From: JABFRJ01 sp031365465
GTDB taxonomy: Bacteria; Pseudomonadota; Alphaproteobacteria; Rhizobiales; Hyphomicrobiaceae
DNA length: 13,499 nt
Direction: 5' to 3'
Assembly (NCBI GenBank): GCA_031365465.1
Contig: JANLYD010000415.1
Location: forward strand, 1 to 13,499
In this document: piece by piece, positions 1 through 7,505 of the stretch
Layout of the letters: every line of letters begins with the position of its first letter
How positions within the stretch are numbered: the first letter of the stretch is position 1
Notes under the pieces: generated by a model
Databases searched by the model: none
The model's input: only the letters and a program-made list of their open reading frames with translations
What the model was told of the DNA's origin: nothing
Program-made: the position numbers and the translations under genes

Positions 1-547
1 CGGCAAGTCTGGACGTTTCGACCGCTTGTGCCGCGGCGTGAACGTTATGGAGCAGTCGCGTTGGACGGGCGCGCAACAACAAAAGTCTGAGGTGCCGCGT
101 CGCACGATAAGACCGTTGGCCAAATTGCCATAGCAGCGCACAAATTGAGAAACAAAACACTGCCGCTACGAATATGGGCAGGAGTGCGAGTAGCAAAAAA
201 CAAAAAAATAATACATGCACGAGGCTGGCACGGCTGACGGTGTAGATGACCATCTCCTCGGCTTTGCTGGCAAACAAGCGAAGTCGACGTGTCAATCTTC
301 CGCGACGCGTCTTGCCAGTGAAATTGCGCGTATACAGGAGCGCAGGCGCAACAGAATATGTTCGCAATTCATAAGCGTCGGCCTTCACTCCATTTTTGAG
401 GAGGCCGTTACGAATGGAATCCAGATGTCGCGTGGACACGTGCAGACGTGTCTTGACCCCTATCCCCGACAATCCGAGAATAAGGTCGGCCAACAGAACG
501 ACCAAACCTTCTGCCGCTCCGAAATGGGTCGGGGGCAACCAAAACAT
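1..547 (-). CDS. Probable glycosyltransferase with inserted membrane hairpin, N-terminal part (runs off left edge)
   Basis: The minus strand stays open from a stop just upstream to the window edge, giving 182 residues from ATG at 547. The start region (FWLPPTHFGAAEG) and a following GIGVKTRLHVSTRHLDS stretch at about 28-44 read like the first beta-alpha units of a GT-B glycosyltransferase. Basic residues at 79-90 precede about 33 hydrophobic residues (109-141) with a central proline, which looks like a membrane hairpin. Another basic stretch follows (145-164). The gene lies 26 bp after the preceding glycosyltransferase on the same strand, so it probably belongs to the same operon. ATG 547 has only a weak ribosome site; an in-frame GTG at 586, overlapping the upstream gene, is possible. 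That it is coding is well supported. The glycosyltransferase assignment is inferred from general appearance and context, because the catalytic C-terminal half is outside the window. Confidence 0.7.
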   Translation of the reverse strand, partial: MFWLPPTHFGAAEGLVVLLADLILGLSGIGVKTRLHVSTRHLDSIRNGLLKNGVKADAYELRTYSVAPALLYTRNFTGKTRRGRLTRRLRLFASKAEEMVIYTVSRASLVHVLFFCFLLLALLPIFVAAVFCFSICALLWQFGQRSYRATRHLRLLLLRARPTRLLHNVHAAAQAVETSRLA

Positions 548-573
548 GGCGTCAAGTTTCCCGCGCTCAAGTT

Positions 574-1881
574 TCAAGTTCTGCACTGCTTACCACTCGC
601 TACGACTGTTGCGGTTTCAGGGTCGATCATCGACTTGATCCGGCACCATATTTCGCCAGATTGGTTTTTCGCTGAAAATTGATCAAGTTCGCTCCGAGTC
701 GGCAAAGCACGAACTAATTCGTCGCGATTGTTCAGCGCATTTTCCAATGCTGTCGCCATGTCTTCGGCGCTCGCGGAATCAAAAAATTGCAACGGCATTC
801 TGAATTCGTCGCTCATCTCTTGCATCGCCGCGTAACGCGACGACACTGACGGCACTCCGCGCCATGCGGCTTCCGCAACAGAGAAGGTTCCGTTATCGAA
901 TATGGCTCCGTGAAGGAGTAACTTGGCGCCGCTCAGAATCTCGTCGTATTCAGCATTGGACAAGTCACCTTTGAAAATCACGTTTCGTCTGAGCGTGGGA
1001 GATCCCGCGACCTGATTGCGAATTTGCCGAACATATGGAACGTCGGCAACTGCCTTGATAGCTGATTTTGGATCGAGATTCTCTGTATGAACTCCAGTCA
1101 CGTACGTGATTGGCCCGGTTGGCGACCGATCGTAAAAAATCTCCAGTCCCTGCAAGATCACCTGATGGTTTTTGTGAGGTGTAATATTAGTCGTCCAAAC
1201 CATATGCCCCCGGTCGTTAGCTGCGACTTCTCGCGGCTCACCTGATGCTCGTGTTTCGATCGGATCAAAGCTCAATGGCAACTTGCAGACTTTGACCCTG
1301 GGCACACCGCCAAATCCGATAGCGTCGGCCGCCGCTTGCTGGGTCGTTACGAAAATCGCCGAAGCGTTGACGTATTGCTTCATGATGCCGGTAATCGTGT
1401 GCCATGAAGCCGCAGTATCGACGTCGCTTCCACGATCGAAAAGTTTTGGGATGTAGCGTTGGAGAAAATCGAAGATCACGATCGAGTAAGGCGAAGTCGG
1501 TGCGATGTCTCCACCCACCAACCTGTCACTTATAAAAATTCGATGATCAGCGTCGTCGAAGTTAGATATGCCGTCGTCGAAAACCAATATATCGGGCTCA
1601 GTGCCGCCGACATAGGCCGAGGCAGTTTGATAATAGCTCGTGCGAGGATATCGCTTTACTTTGAAGGGGCGAAATTCAATTCGCCGAGCGGCGAGACTTT
1701 CAAAAATCTCGAGTTTTTCCGTGGCCTTGCCGTCCACGTAGCCAAATTCCACCACGACATTGTCGCCGGTTTTTTTTGCGCCATCGTGGATCTGCACTGC
1801 GAGGTTAATAGCCCCGCGCAAGGTGCCGCCACCATACGCTTCCGGCAGCAACACAGCGATTTTTCTGGCCCTAGCCGACAA
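574..1881 (-). CDS. GT-B fold glycosyltransferase (GT4-like)
   Basis: This 435-residue cytoplasmic enzyme probably transfers a sugar from a nucleotide-sugar donor to a growing surface polysaccharide. The N-terminus has a beta strand followed by a glycine-rich loop (YGGGTLRGA, 16-24), usual for the acceptor-side Rossmann domain. The donor domain starts near 228 with TTNITPHKNH (230-239). Its C-terminal signature is SGAKLLLHGAIFDNGTFSVA, ending before E337. This fits the GT4 EX7E motif with Asp329 in place of the first Glu and Glu337 kept. The length is normal for the family. The start is TTG at 1881, just ahead of the first strand, with a GAGAGG about 10 bases upstream. A closer ATG (1888) is out of frame and stops after five codons. 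The gene follows the aminotransferase gene by 51 bp. The donor and acceptor cannot be read from sequence. Confidence 0.85.
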   Translation of the reverse strand: MSARARKIAVLLPEAYGGGTLRGAINLAVQIHDGAKKTGDNVVVEFGYVDGKATEKLEIFESLAARRIEFRPFKVKRYPRTSYYQTASAYVGGTEPDILVFDDGISNFDDADHRIFISDRLVGGDIAPTSPYSIVIFDFLQRYIPKLFDRGSDVDTAASWHTITGIMKQYVNASAIFVTTQQAAADAIGFGGVPRVKVCKLPLSFDPIETRASGEPREVAANDRGHMVWTTNITPHKNHQVILQGLEIFYDRSPTGPITYVTGVHTENLDPKSAIKAVADVPYVRQIRNQVAGSPTLRRNVIFKGDLSNAEYDEILSGAKLLLHGAIFDNGTFSVAEAAWRGVPSVSSRYAAMQEMSDEFRMPLQFFDSASAEDMATALENALNNRDELVRALPTRSELDQFSAKNQSGEIWCRIKSMIDPETATVVASGKQCRT

Positions 1882-1932
1882 GTGTCATTTGCCTCTCAAA
1901 AAAATGCAACGTGGACGTAACGCAACGGCCCA

Positions 1933-3147
1933 CTATTGCGCAAAGAAATTGCCGACTGCGGCACATACACGGTCGATGTCCGCTTCTGTCAGGTCTGGAT
2001 AGCTTGGCAGGTTAATACCCCGACTGCTGATATTTTCTGAAATCGGGAAATTCTGCCCGCGGGCGGCGTCCCGATACATGGGCATCGTATGTGCCGGGTA
2101 AAACACCGGCCGCGTATCGATACCACGGACATCTAAATAGGACATGAGCATGTCTCTTTGGTCCGGCTGATCAACGAGGAGTGAACACATCCAGAAATTA
2201 TGGCGGGTGCCCGGCGTTTCTGTGTGCATCGTGACGGGGAGATGTGCAAGCTTGCTGGCGTATGTTTTCGCGAGTGCGCGCTTCCTGTCCAACACCCACT
2301 CCAAATCGACGAATTGTCCGCACCCAATGGCGGCCTGTATATTCGTCATACGATAATTGTAGCCAACCTTTTCGTGCCAATAGCGGCGATTTTCCGAGAC
2401 GTATTGTCCGCGCAGCAACTTCATCTCGTCGTGCAGGCGCTTGTCATTGGTCACGACCAGTCCGCCTTCGCCCGTCGTCAGCGTTTTATTGCCGAAAAAA
2501 CTGAAAGTTCCGATGTCGCCGTAGGTCCCCATATGGCGGTCGCCGATGCGGCTGCCGAATGCCTCGGCGGCGTCTTCGATCACGCACAAGTCGTGCTTCC
2601 TGGCAATCGCCATGATCGCGGCCATGGGTGCGGGTTGGCCATAGAGATGCACAACCATGATCGCTTTGGTTTTGGGGGTGATGCGCGCTTCGACGTCGCG
2701 GGGGTCGAGTTGCCAAGTCTCGGCATCGCACTCGCAGAATACGGGTGTCGCGCCGACATAGGCAATGGCATTGACGGATGCGATATAGGTCAAGGTGGGC
2801 ACGATGACTTCGTCGCCGCGCTGAATATCGAGCGCCATCATGGCCAGATGTAATGCAACGGTTCCGTTGGCGACGCCGATGACGTGCGGCGAGCCGATAA
2901 ACTCTGAACACTGGGCCTGAAATTTTCCGATGTAATCGCCAATTGAAGACGATATTGAACCGGATTCCATGCAATCGGCAACAAATACCTTTTCATGGCC
3001 TGAAAAATGCGGCCGGTAGACCGGTATTCGCACCGGGCTCGTATCTGCCTGGATGGGGGCGCTGCCGAAACGGCCCTGCGCCTCCGCGAATCCGGTTGGC
3101 CTATTCGCGTCGGCTGCGTCCTCGACGGCGTCGTGGTTCCGTTTCAT
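1933..3147 (-). CDS. DegT/DnrJ/EryC1/StrS aminotransferase, perosamine-synthetase-like
   Basis: This is a PLP-dependent sugar aminotransferase that converts a keto group of a nucleotide-linked deoxysugar to an amino group. Residues here are counted from the upstream ATG at 3162. The substrate-loop start (IPVYRPHFSG) is at 46-55 and the ANGTVALHLA cofactor region at 98-107. The phosphate/pyridine region IEDAAEAFGS (195-204) contains Asp197. The Schiff-base lysine K226 sits in SFFGNKTLTTGEGG. The C-terminal half has RMTNIQAAIG (271-280) and ends with the family's NLPSYPDLTEADI. These segments most resemble GDP-4-keto-6-deoxymannose aminotransferases, but the exact sugar is inference. I chose ATG 3147 (404 residues) because GGGAG lies 8 bases upstream of it; the ATG at 3162 adds five residues but has no ribosome site. 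It is the first gene of the left operon, and its amino sugar is probably used by the next glycosyltransferase genes. Confidence 0.93.
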   Translation of the reverse strand: MKRNHDAVEDAADANRPTGFAEAQGRFGSAPIQADTSPVRIPVYRPHFSGHEKVFVADCMESGSISSSIGDYIGKFQAQCSEFIGSPHVIGVANGTVALHLAMMALDIQRGDEVIVPTLTYIASVNAIAYVGATPVFCECDAETWQLDPRDVEARITPKTKAIMVVHLYGQPAPMAAIMAIARKHDLCVIEDAAEAFGSRIGDRHMGTYGDIGTFSFFGNKTLTTGEGGLVVTNDKRLHDEMKLLRGQYVSENRRYWHEKVGYNYRMTNIQAAIGCGQFVDLEWVLDRKRALAKTYASKLAHLPVTMHTETPGTRHNFWMCSLLVDQPDQRDMLMSYLDVRGIDTRPVFYPAHTMPMYRDAARGQNFPISENISSRGINLPSYPDLTEADIDRVCAAVGNFFAQ

Positions 3148-3397
3148 GCATGCGTCTCCCATCCGGGCCGATCACTTTCGGAACGGGGAATAGTGTCGAC
3201 AAAATCGGAACTTCGAGCAGACCGCGCGGGTGCATTCGTGTCGAAGCACAGATCTGGATTGGGAGAGCTTTCAACGCGGCAGAGCTAATATGTCAATCGG
3301 CACTGGAGGTTGAGATCATCCAGACTGCAACTCTCAGGCTCCCTGTCAAACACGGTCGCGGATGCATCCTGTTTGCGTCCGACGTTGTAACGGGTGG
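3148..3397. other. Intergenic region between the export operon and the polysaccharide operon
   Basis: These 250 bases hold no convincing gene; plus-strand open frames here lack a ribosome site and lie opposite neighbouring genes. The region should contain the end of the acetyltransferase transcript and the promoter of the aminotransferase operon. Visible elements are a perfect TTGACA on the minus strand (3291-3296), a 10-base palindrome GGATGCATCC (3360-3369) and a GGGAGAG/CTCTC pair (3261-3267, 3331-3335). No GC-rich hairpin followed by a T-run is visible, so I could not locate a rho-independent terminator. Confidence 0.6.
3268..3296 (-). promoter_or_regulatory. Possible sigma-70 promoter for the polysaccharide operon
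   Basis: On the minus strand an exact TTGACA (3291-3296) is followed after 17 bases by TGAAAG (3268-3273), which matches the -10 consensus at only three of six positions. It points toward the aminotransferase gene about 120 bases downstream. The -35 is perfect but the -10 is weak, so this is tentative. Confidence 0.25.
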
Positions 3398-3850
3398 CTA
3401 CATTTTAGCGACGCCGACCAATTGGCCTTGATCGCTCTCGCCGAATACGTATCCCAGGCTTTCGTAGAGGCGGACCGCCGCTTTATTGTCTGGGTAGACT
3501 TTGAGGCGAATGCGATGAGCGCCGGCCGCGCGTGCTTCCGCATGCAGAGCGGCCATCAGCGCTCGTGACACTCCAGTTCTTCGGGAGTTTGGATCGATAT
3601 AAATGCCAAGAGAGGGGACAGCAAATCCTGCGTCCCAGCCTCGCAGCATGCCGTAACCCTGCAATCGAGCTTCGTGCCAGGCACCGAGATAAATGTCTCG
3701 GCCGCAATGATGCGCGCGCGCGTGAGCCTCGACCGCTGTGAACGCGTGCGGGTGGAATTGGGCTGCGCTCGTGTCGTTGGAAATGGTTGCGAACAGGGCG
3801 CAGACGTCCTGAGTGTCGTCAGGCGTCAATCGTCGGACGATGATCGTCAT
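3398..3850 (-). CDS. GNAT-family N-acetyltransferase
   Basis: This 150-residue single-domain protein of the GCN5-related acetyltransferase fold transfers an acyl group from acyl-CoA to an amine. The acetyl-CoA motif A region is at 82-100: a beta strand (LGIYIDP) then a pyrophosphate loop RRTGVS in place of the usual R/Q-x-x-G-x-G/A. Motif B is at about 123-136 (NKAAVRLYESLGYVF) with the conserved tyrosine and the LGY turn. I chose ATG 3850 because TGAGG lies 5 bases upstream and the fold begins at once (TIIVRRLTPDD). A longer frame to 3907 adds 19 residues that do not look like protein. It lies 104 bp after the metalloprotease chimera and may be the last gene of the export operon. The substrate is unknown: it could be an amino sugar made by the adjacent aminotransferase, or a protein N-terminus or lysine. 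Confidence 0.88.
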   Translation of the reverse strand: MTIIVRRLTPDDTQDVCALFATISNDTSAAQFHPHAFTAVEAHARAHHCGRDIYLGAWHEARLQGYGMLRGWDAGFAVPSLGIYIDPNSRRTGVSRALMAALHAEARAAGAHRIRLKVYPDNKAAVRLYESLGYVFGESDQGQLVGVAKM

Positions 3851-3954
3851 GGTCGCCTCAGTTCCCGCGTCGCGCGCCAGGGTGCACGATGCGGGACCTG
3901 CAAGCAACGGAAGCCGAGCACGACGATTATTTGTCGGCGACTTTGAAGGTAGGA

Positions 3955-6114
3955 TTATATGCCGCTCTCGCGGACCAAAATTTTGAGAACGTGACGCCAG
4001 CTGCGTGACAACGCGCTTTCGGCAGCGCCTCGCGCCACGATGACGCCGGCCGCGCTGCGGTTCATGAACTGTGCCGGCAGCGGGCCCTCGACGACACCGC
4101 GGACCGCGAAATGGGCGGCGACCGGGATGGGTGCTTTGCGAGCGTCGAGCCGATCGGCTATGCGGCCGCCGTGGGTGCCAGCCAGTTCCACTTGATCGAG
4201 CGTGGCCATGGCTGATCGAGATATCACCACAATCTTCATCGGCACGAGAGGTAGCCCGACATCATCGGGAACGAACGTGGCGGTGGTGCCCGCGTTGAGC
4301 CGCCAGAGATCTTGTTCGGGTAGCGCACCGCGCACCTCACCGATGGCTTGCCCGCGAACGACAACGACGGATTCTTTCGGGTTGAGTGAGCGACCGGTAT
4401 GGAGTGCTGGCAACATTTCGACGATGCGGCCAGCGAACGGGGCGACTATATCGAGTTCGCTGATCTGCCGCTGCAGTCCGGCGCGTTGTTCGGTGAGTGC
4501 TGCACGTTCGTTTTCCAAGACGGCGGTTTCTTCGCGATCGGTGACATCGCTTGTTCCGCGGTCGAGCCTTAAAGCGACAACGTCAGCCTTGCGCCGATTA
4601 AGTTCGAGCGCCTGTTCAAGGTCGCTCGAATCCAACGACAGTAGTTTATCGCCCGCCGCAACGCCGTCGCCGAACGCCACGTGCAGATGAGCGATACGCG
4701 CGCCGAGCGTCGGGTACAGGCGCGCTATGTCCTGTGCTTCGATCACCGCTGGAATGCTCACCGTGGTCGACAACGGCATCGCGAGCATTGAAACAGCACC
4801 AGTTGCTACGACCGCGCTGACGAGCGTGCGCCGCGAGGCTAGGATTGCGCGACGCATGTTCCACCACTCCTTTAATTCGCGCCACAGCGGCGCGACCACG
4901 AAATATCCGATCTCGACGGCAAACAACACGACGCCAGCGAGCTTGAAGAAAAAGCCGTAAACGACCAGCGCGATTCCAGTGAACACGACGAGCCGGTACA
5001 GCCACAGACCCCACGCATAGAGTGTGAGTGATGCTGATACTCGACGCGGCAATCGTTCGGGTGGCGGCGTGCCAAGTGCAAACAAGATTTCGCGCAGACG
5101 CCAACGGGCCAAGGCAATCGCGCGGTCTTGCAGATTTTCAATGCCGGCAAGATCAGACGCGATGTGGTAGCCGTCGAATTTCATGAACGGATTGAGGTTC
5201 ATGGTCAGGCTGAGAAACCATCCCGCCGTCGCCAACGAGAACATGAAGTGTTTCACGGCGCCGGGCGGCAGAAAGGCCCACAGCAACGTTGCAACGCACG
5301 CGACCGAGAGATCCGCAGCAATGCCTGCCAAGTCGACTTGCAAGCGCGCTTTCTGAGACTTCAATCGCCACGCATCGGTCACATCGCAGTAAAGCAGGGG
5401 CGCACCGAGAATGAATGCCACCCCGATCACGGGCACGCGGCAGCCATGCGCGATCGCGACATAGGCATGGGCGAGCTCGTGGATCAACTTGACCAACAGC
5501 AGTGCGATGGCGAGCAACAACGCACCCTGGAGCGTCGCGGTGCCGGCGAACGTCGCCCTGAACGCGTCCCATTCGCGGCTGACGAGATACAAGCCGAAAA
5601 GGCCACAGACGCATAGCGCAACGAGAAAGCTGCGTCGGCCGAACCAAGTCACGTAGCGGACGGTCGCTTTCAGAAATTGCTCGGGGCGCGCCAACGGAAT
5701 GCGAAAGAACAAGTACGTGTGCAGCAGGTAAGACCCCCAAGCGGGACGCAGTTTCTCGGCATCGGCTGCCAGCGTACGCCAACCTCCACGTGGGGCCTCC
5801 AACGTCAATCTGTTCGCCTGCAGGAATGCAATGAAGCCGGTCACCTCCGATGTCGAAATCGTCGCCGAGAATCTCGACCACGCTTCCGCCACCCCATCGT
5901 CGATCGTTTTGCCTTCATGCCAGATCTGCAACAAAATGTAGGCGCTGTGCCCGATGGCAATGAACTTGTGCTGCAACGGATCATAGATCAACCAGCGGCG
6001 TGCGCCATTTGCATCTGGAGCGCCTTCGATGAGCGTCAAATCCTGGCGCAACGCCGGCAAACGAATTGGTGCCTCACCTATGGCGGGCGCAGCAGCGGTC
6101 ACGAGCCAGCCCAT
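3955..6114 (-). CDS. Site-2 protease (M50)/HlyD-adaptor chimera with PqqD-like N-terminus
   Basis: A 719-residue inner-membrane protein with three parts. Residues about 21-108 resemble a PqqD-like winged-helix module (WLIYDPLQHKFIAIG, then a hydrophobic helix and GKTIDDGV). Residues about 155-450 form a polytopic M50 core: HELAH at 212-216 gives zinc ligands H212 and H216 and catalytic E213, and NLNPFMKFDG (306-315) supplies the third metal-ligand region typical of site-2 proteases. The metal site looks intact. After the last membrane segment (about 432-449) comes a periplasmic adaptor: first half of a barrel-sandwich domain (457-497), a short coiled coil (about 498-553), the second half (554-590) and a beta-barrel region. 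This is the layout of the 'putative peptide zinc metalloprotease' family. Its start overlaps the end of the GAF-HlyD gene by 16 bases, implying translational coupling. Whether it cleaves a substrate or acts structurally in export is unknown. Confidence 0.88.
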   Translation of the reverse strand: MGWLVTAAAPAIGEAPIRLPALRQDLTLIEGAPDANGARRWLIYDPLQHKFIAIGHSAYILLQIWHEGKTIDDGVAEAWSRFSATISTSEVTGFIAFLQANRLTLEAPRGGWRTLAADAEKLRPAWGSYLLHTYLFFRIPLARPEQFLKATVRYVTWFGRRSFLVALCVCGLFGLYLVSREWDAFRATFAGTATLQGALLLAIALLLVKLIHELAHAYVAIAHGCRVPVIGVAFILGAPLLYCDVTDAWRLKSQKARLQVDLAGIAADLSVACVATLLWAFLPPGAVKHFMFSLATAGWFLSLTMNLNPFMKFDGYHIASDLAGIENLQDRAIALARWRLREILFALGTPPPERLPRRVSASLTLYAWGLWLYRLVVFTGIALVVYGFFFKLAGVVLFAVEIGYFVVAPLWRELKEWWNMRRAILASRRTLVSAVVATGAVSMLAMPLSTTVSIPAVIEAQDIARLYPTLGARIAHLHVAFGDGVAAGDKLLSLDSSDLEQALELNRRKADVVALRLDRGTSDVTDREETAVLENERAALTEQRAGLQRQISELDIVAPFAGRIVEMLPALHTGRSLNPKESVVVVRGQAIGEVRGALPEQDLWRLNAGTTATFVPDDVGLPLVPMKIVVISRSAMATLDQVELAGTHGGRIADRLDARKAPIPVAAHFAVRGVVEGPLPAQFMNRSAAGVIVARGAAESALSRSWRHVLKILVRESGI

Positions 6115-7505
6115 TGCCGTAATGCGCTCAACGGCCGGCGCAGGAGAAATACTGCAAGCGGTGTGATCGCCCCATACAATTGCGCGGTGCCGCGCACGCC
6201 GAGTTGGGGTGGTGGCTGATCGTTGGCGGTGATGGTGGCGATCATGTGGTAAGCGGCGATGCCAGTTTCCGAAAGGCGGGCTTGATAATCGATCTGTGAG
6301 ACGGTTGCCTCGATCGGGTGCAGGGGATTTGAATCGAGAAATGCCTTTGCACGCGTTCCTGCCTCGAGTACGACGGAATCTGCGACCGCCAAATCGATCT
6401 TCAGTTCCACCTGCGACGGATCGACGATCAGCATCAACTTTTCACCCACGGCAAACGGCTTGCCGTCGAGATCCTTGCGGCTCGAGAAAACGGCGACGCC
6501 GGCGTTGATCGCGACCAGCGATGTCTTGTCGAGTAACGTCTTGGCGAAGTCGCGTTCGGTTTGACGCAGTTCAAGTTCGGCCCGGGCGATGCCCAATTCG
6601 TGGCGGCCGCGCGCATCGGAAAAGGCCAGACTGCTGGCTTTCTCGAGTTTTGCTGCAGCAACCGCAGTCTCGCGTTCGGCGAGCGCAAGCTTGTTGCGCG
6701 CAAGTGTGTCGGACAACTGGACCAATCGCTGTCCGGCACTGACCGTCGCGTTGGGCTCGACCAGCACGTTCTGCACGATGCCGTCGACGGGCATGGTCAC
6801 GGTTTGTGGCGCGTGTGCCACCACCTCCAACGGGGCAAGTGCAGTCATAGGAACTGGAATGAATCCTGCGGCGATCACCGCGAGTGTTGCAATCAACGAC
6901 GTGAGACGTACCGGTAATCGTAACTGCGCGCGCCGTGGCCGGCTACGATGGAGTTGGAGCGCGTGTCCATAGGTTTCGGCAACCCGTTCGACGACGCGAC
7001 GGTCGGCATCGAGCCAAACCGTTTCGCGCGCAAGCAAAATGCCGTCGCTGCCGGGATGCGTCCGTGACCACAATGGCACCCACAAGAAGTGCGGGAACGG
7101 ATACGCCGCCGTCAGCGAATCGTCCGTTGCGGCATACGCGGGCAATACGAATTCCAAGGTGCGGCCAGATCCTTCGGCTGTCGCCATTTGGCACACCAGG
7201 CGTTCGATCCACTGAATCAGCGGCGCGTTGCGATCGACTACAGCCAAGCTGGAAACAGTGGTGACACGGAAAATGTGCTTCGAGCGCTGCTGCATGAGGA
7301 AAGCTTGCCGGCCGCGTACCAATCCGCGCGTTTCGTTGGCGATCAAATGTGCCAGCGCTTGCTCGGTCGGCGCGTGCCGTGCCTCGGACTCGAGCCGCAA
7401 AAGTTGCGACAACGCTGCGACATGCGGGTCCAGGCCGGCAGGCGACACGCTCGCCGGTTTCATGTCGAGGCCTGAATGCGGCGTTGGCTTCGGACTGGCG
7501 CTCAT
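6099..7505 (-). CDS. GAF-HlyD fusion, membrane-anchored periplasmic adaptor
   Basis: 468 residues. The cytoplasmic part (about 30-185) looks like a GAF-type domain: IANETRGLVRGRQAFL at 55-70, then DRNAPLIQWIERL at 91-103. One membrane helix follows (about 200-220). The periplasmic part has the first half of a lipoyl/barrel-sandwich domain (VDGIVQNVLVEPNATVSAGQ, 240-259), a coiled coil rich in A, E, K and R (266-328), the second half (329-364), and a beta-barrel domain to about 440. A final hydrophobic patch (443-456) might touch the membrane. The start is ATG 7505, which overlaps the TGA of the upstream adaptor gene in an ATGA junction; the open frame continues upstream, but that extension is the antisense-like shifted frame of the previous gene. 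It probably links the inner-membrane component to the NodT channel. The GAF-like domain suggests control by a ligand or partner, which is inference. Confidence 0.87.
   Translation of the reverse strand: MSASPKPTPHSGLDMKPASVSPAGLDPHVAALSQLLRLESEARHAPTEQALAHLIANETRGLVRGRQAFLMQQRSKHIFRVTTVSSLAVVDRNAPLIQWIERLVCQMATAEGSGRTLEFVLPAYAATDDSLTAAYPFPHFLWVPLWSRTHPGSDGILLARETVWLDADRRVVERVAETYGHALQLHRSRPRRAQLRLPVRLTSLIATLAVIAAGFIPVPMTALAPLEVVAHAPQTVTMPVDGIVQNVLVEPNATVSAGQRLVQLSDTLARNKLALAERETAVAAAKLEKASSLAFSDARGRHELGIARAELELRQTERDFAKTLLDKTSLVAINAGVAVFSSRKDLDGKPFAVGEKLMLIVDPSQVELKIDLAVADSVVLEAGTRAKAFLDSNPLHPIEATVSQIDYQARLSETGIAAYHMIATITANDQPPPQLGVRGTAQLYGAITPLAVFLLRRPLSALRQWAGS

Noticed and set aside
215..682. 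A plus-strand open frame of 155 codons.
   Set aside because: The opposite strand carries a much better gene, running off the left edge, with glycosyltransferase-like content and operon context. The plus-strand product has no recognisable pattern.
2200..2853. A 217-codon plus-strand open frame.
   Set aside because: It is antisense to the DegT aminotransferase, which has all catalytic motifs in the other strand.
3261..3345. A glycine-riboswitch-like arrangement on the plus strand: GGGAGAG (3261-3267), then CTCTCAGG (3331-3338).
   Set aside because: The two elements are spaced plausibly for that aptamer, but the conserved CCGAAGG core between them is absent and no plus-strand gene follows. Probably chance or a decayed remnant; a covariance-model search for the glycine riboswitch would decide.
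3360..3369. GGATGCATCC palindrome as a terminator for the export operon.
   Set aside because: The stem is only 10 bases without a loop and no T-run follows it on either strand.
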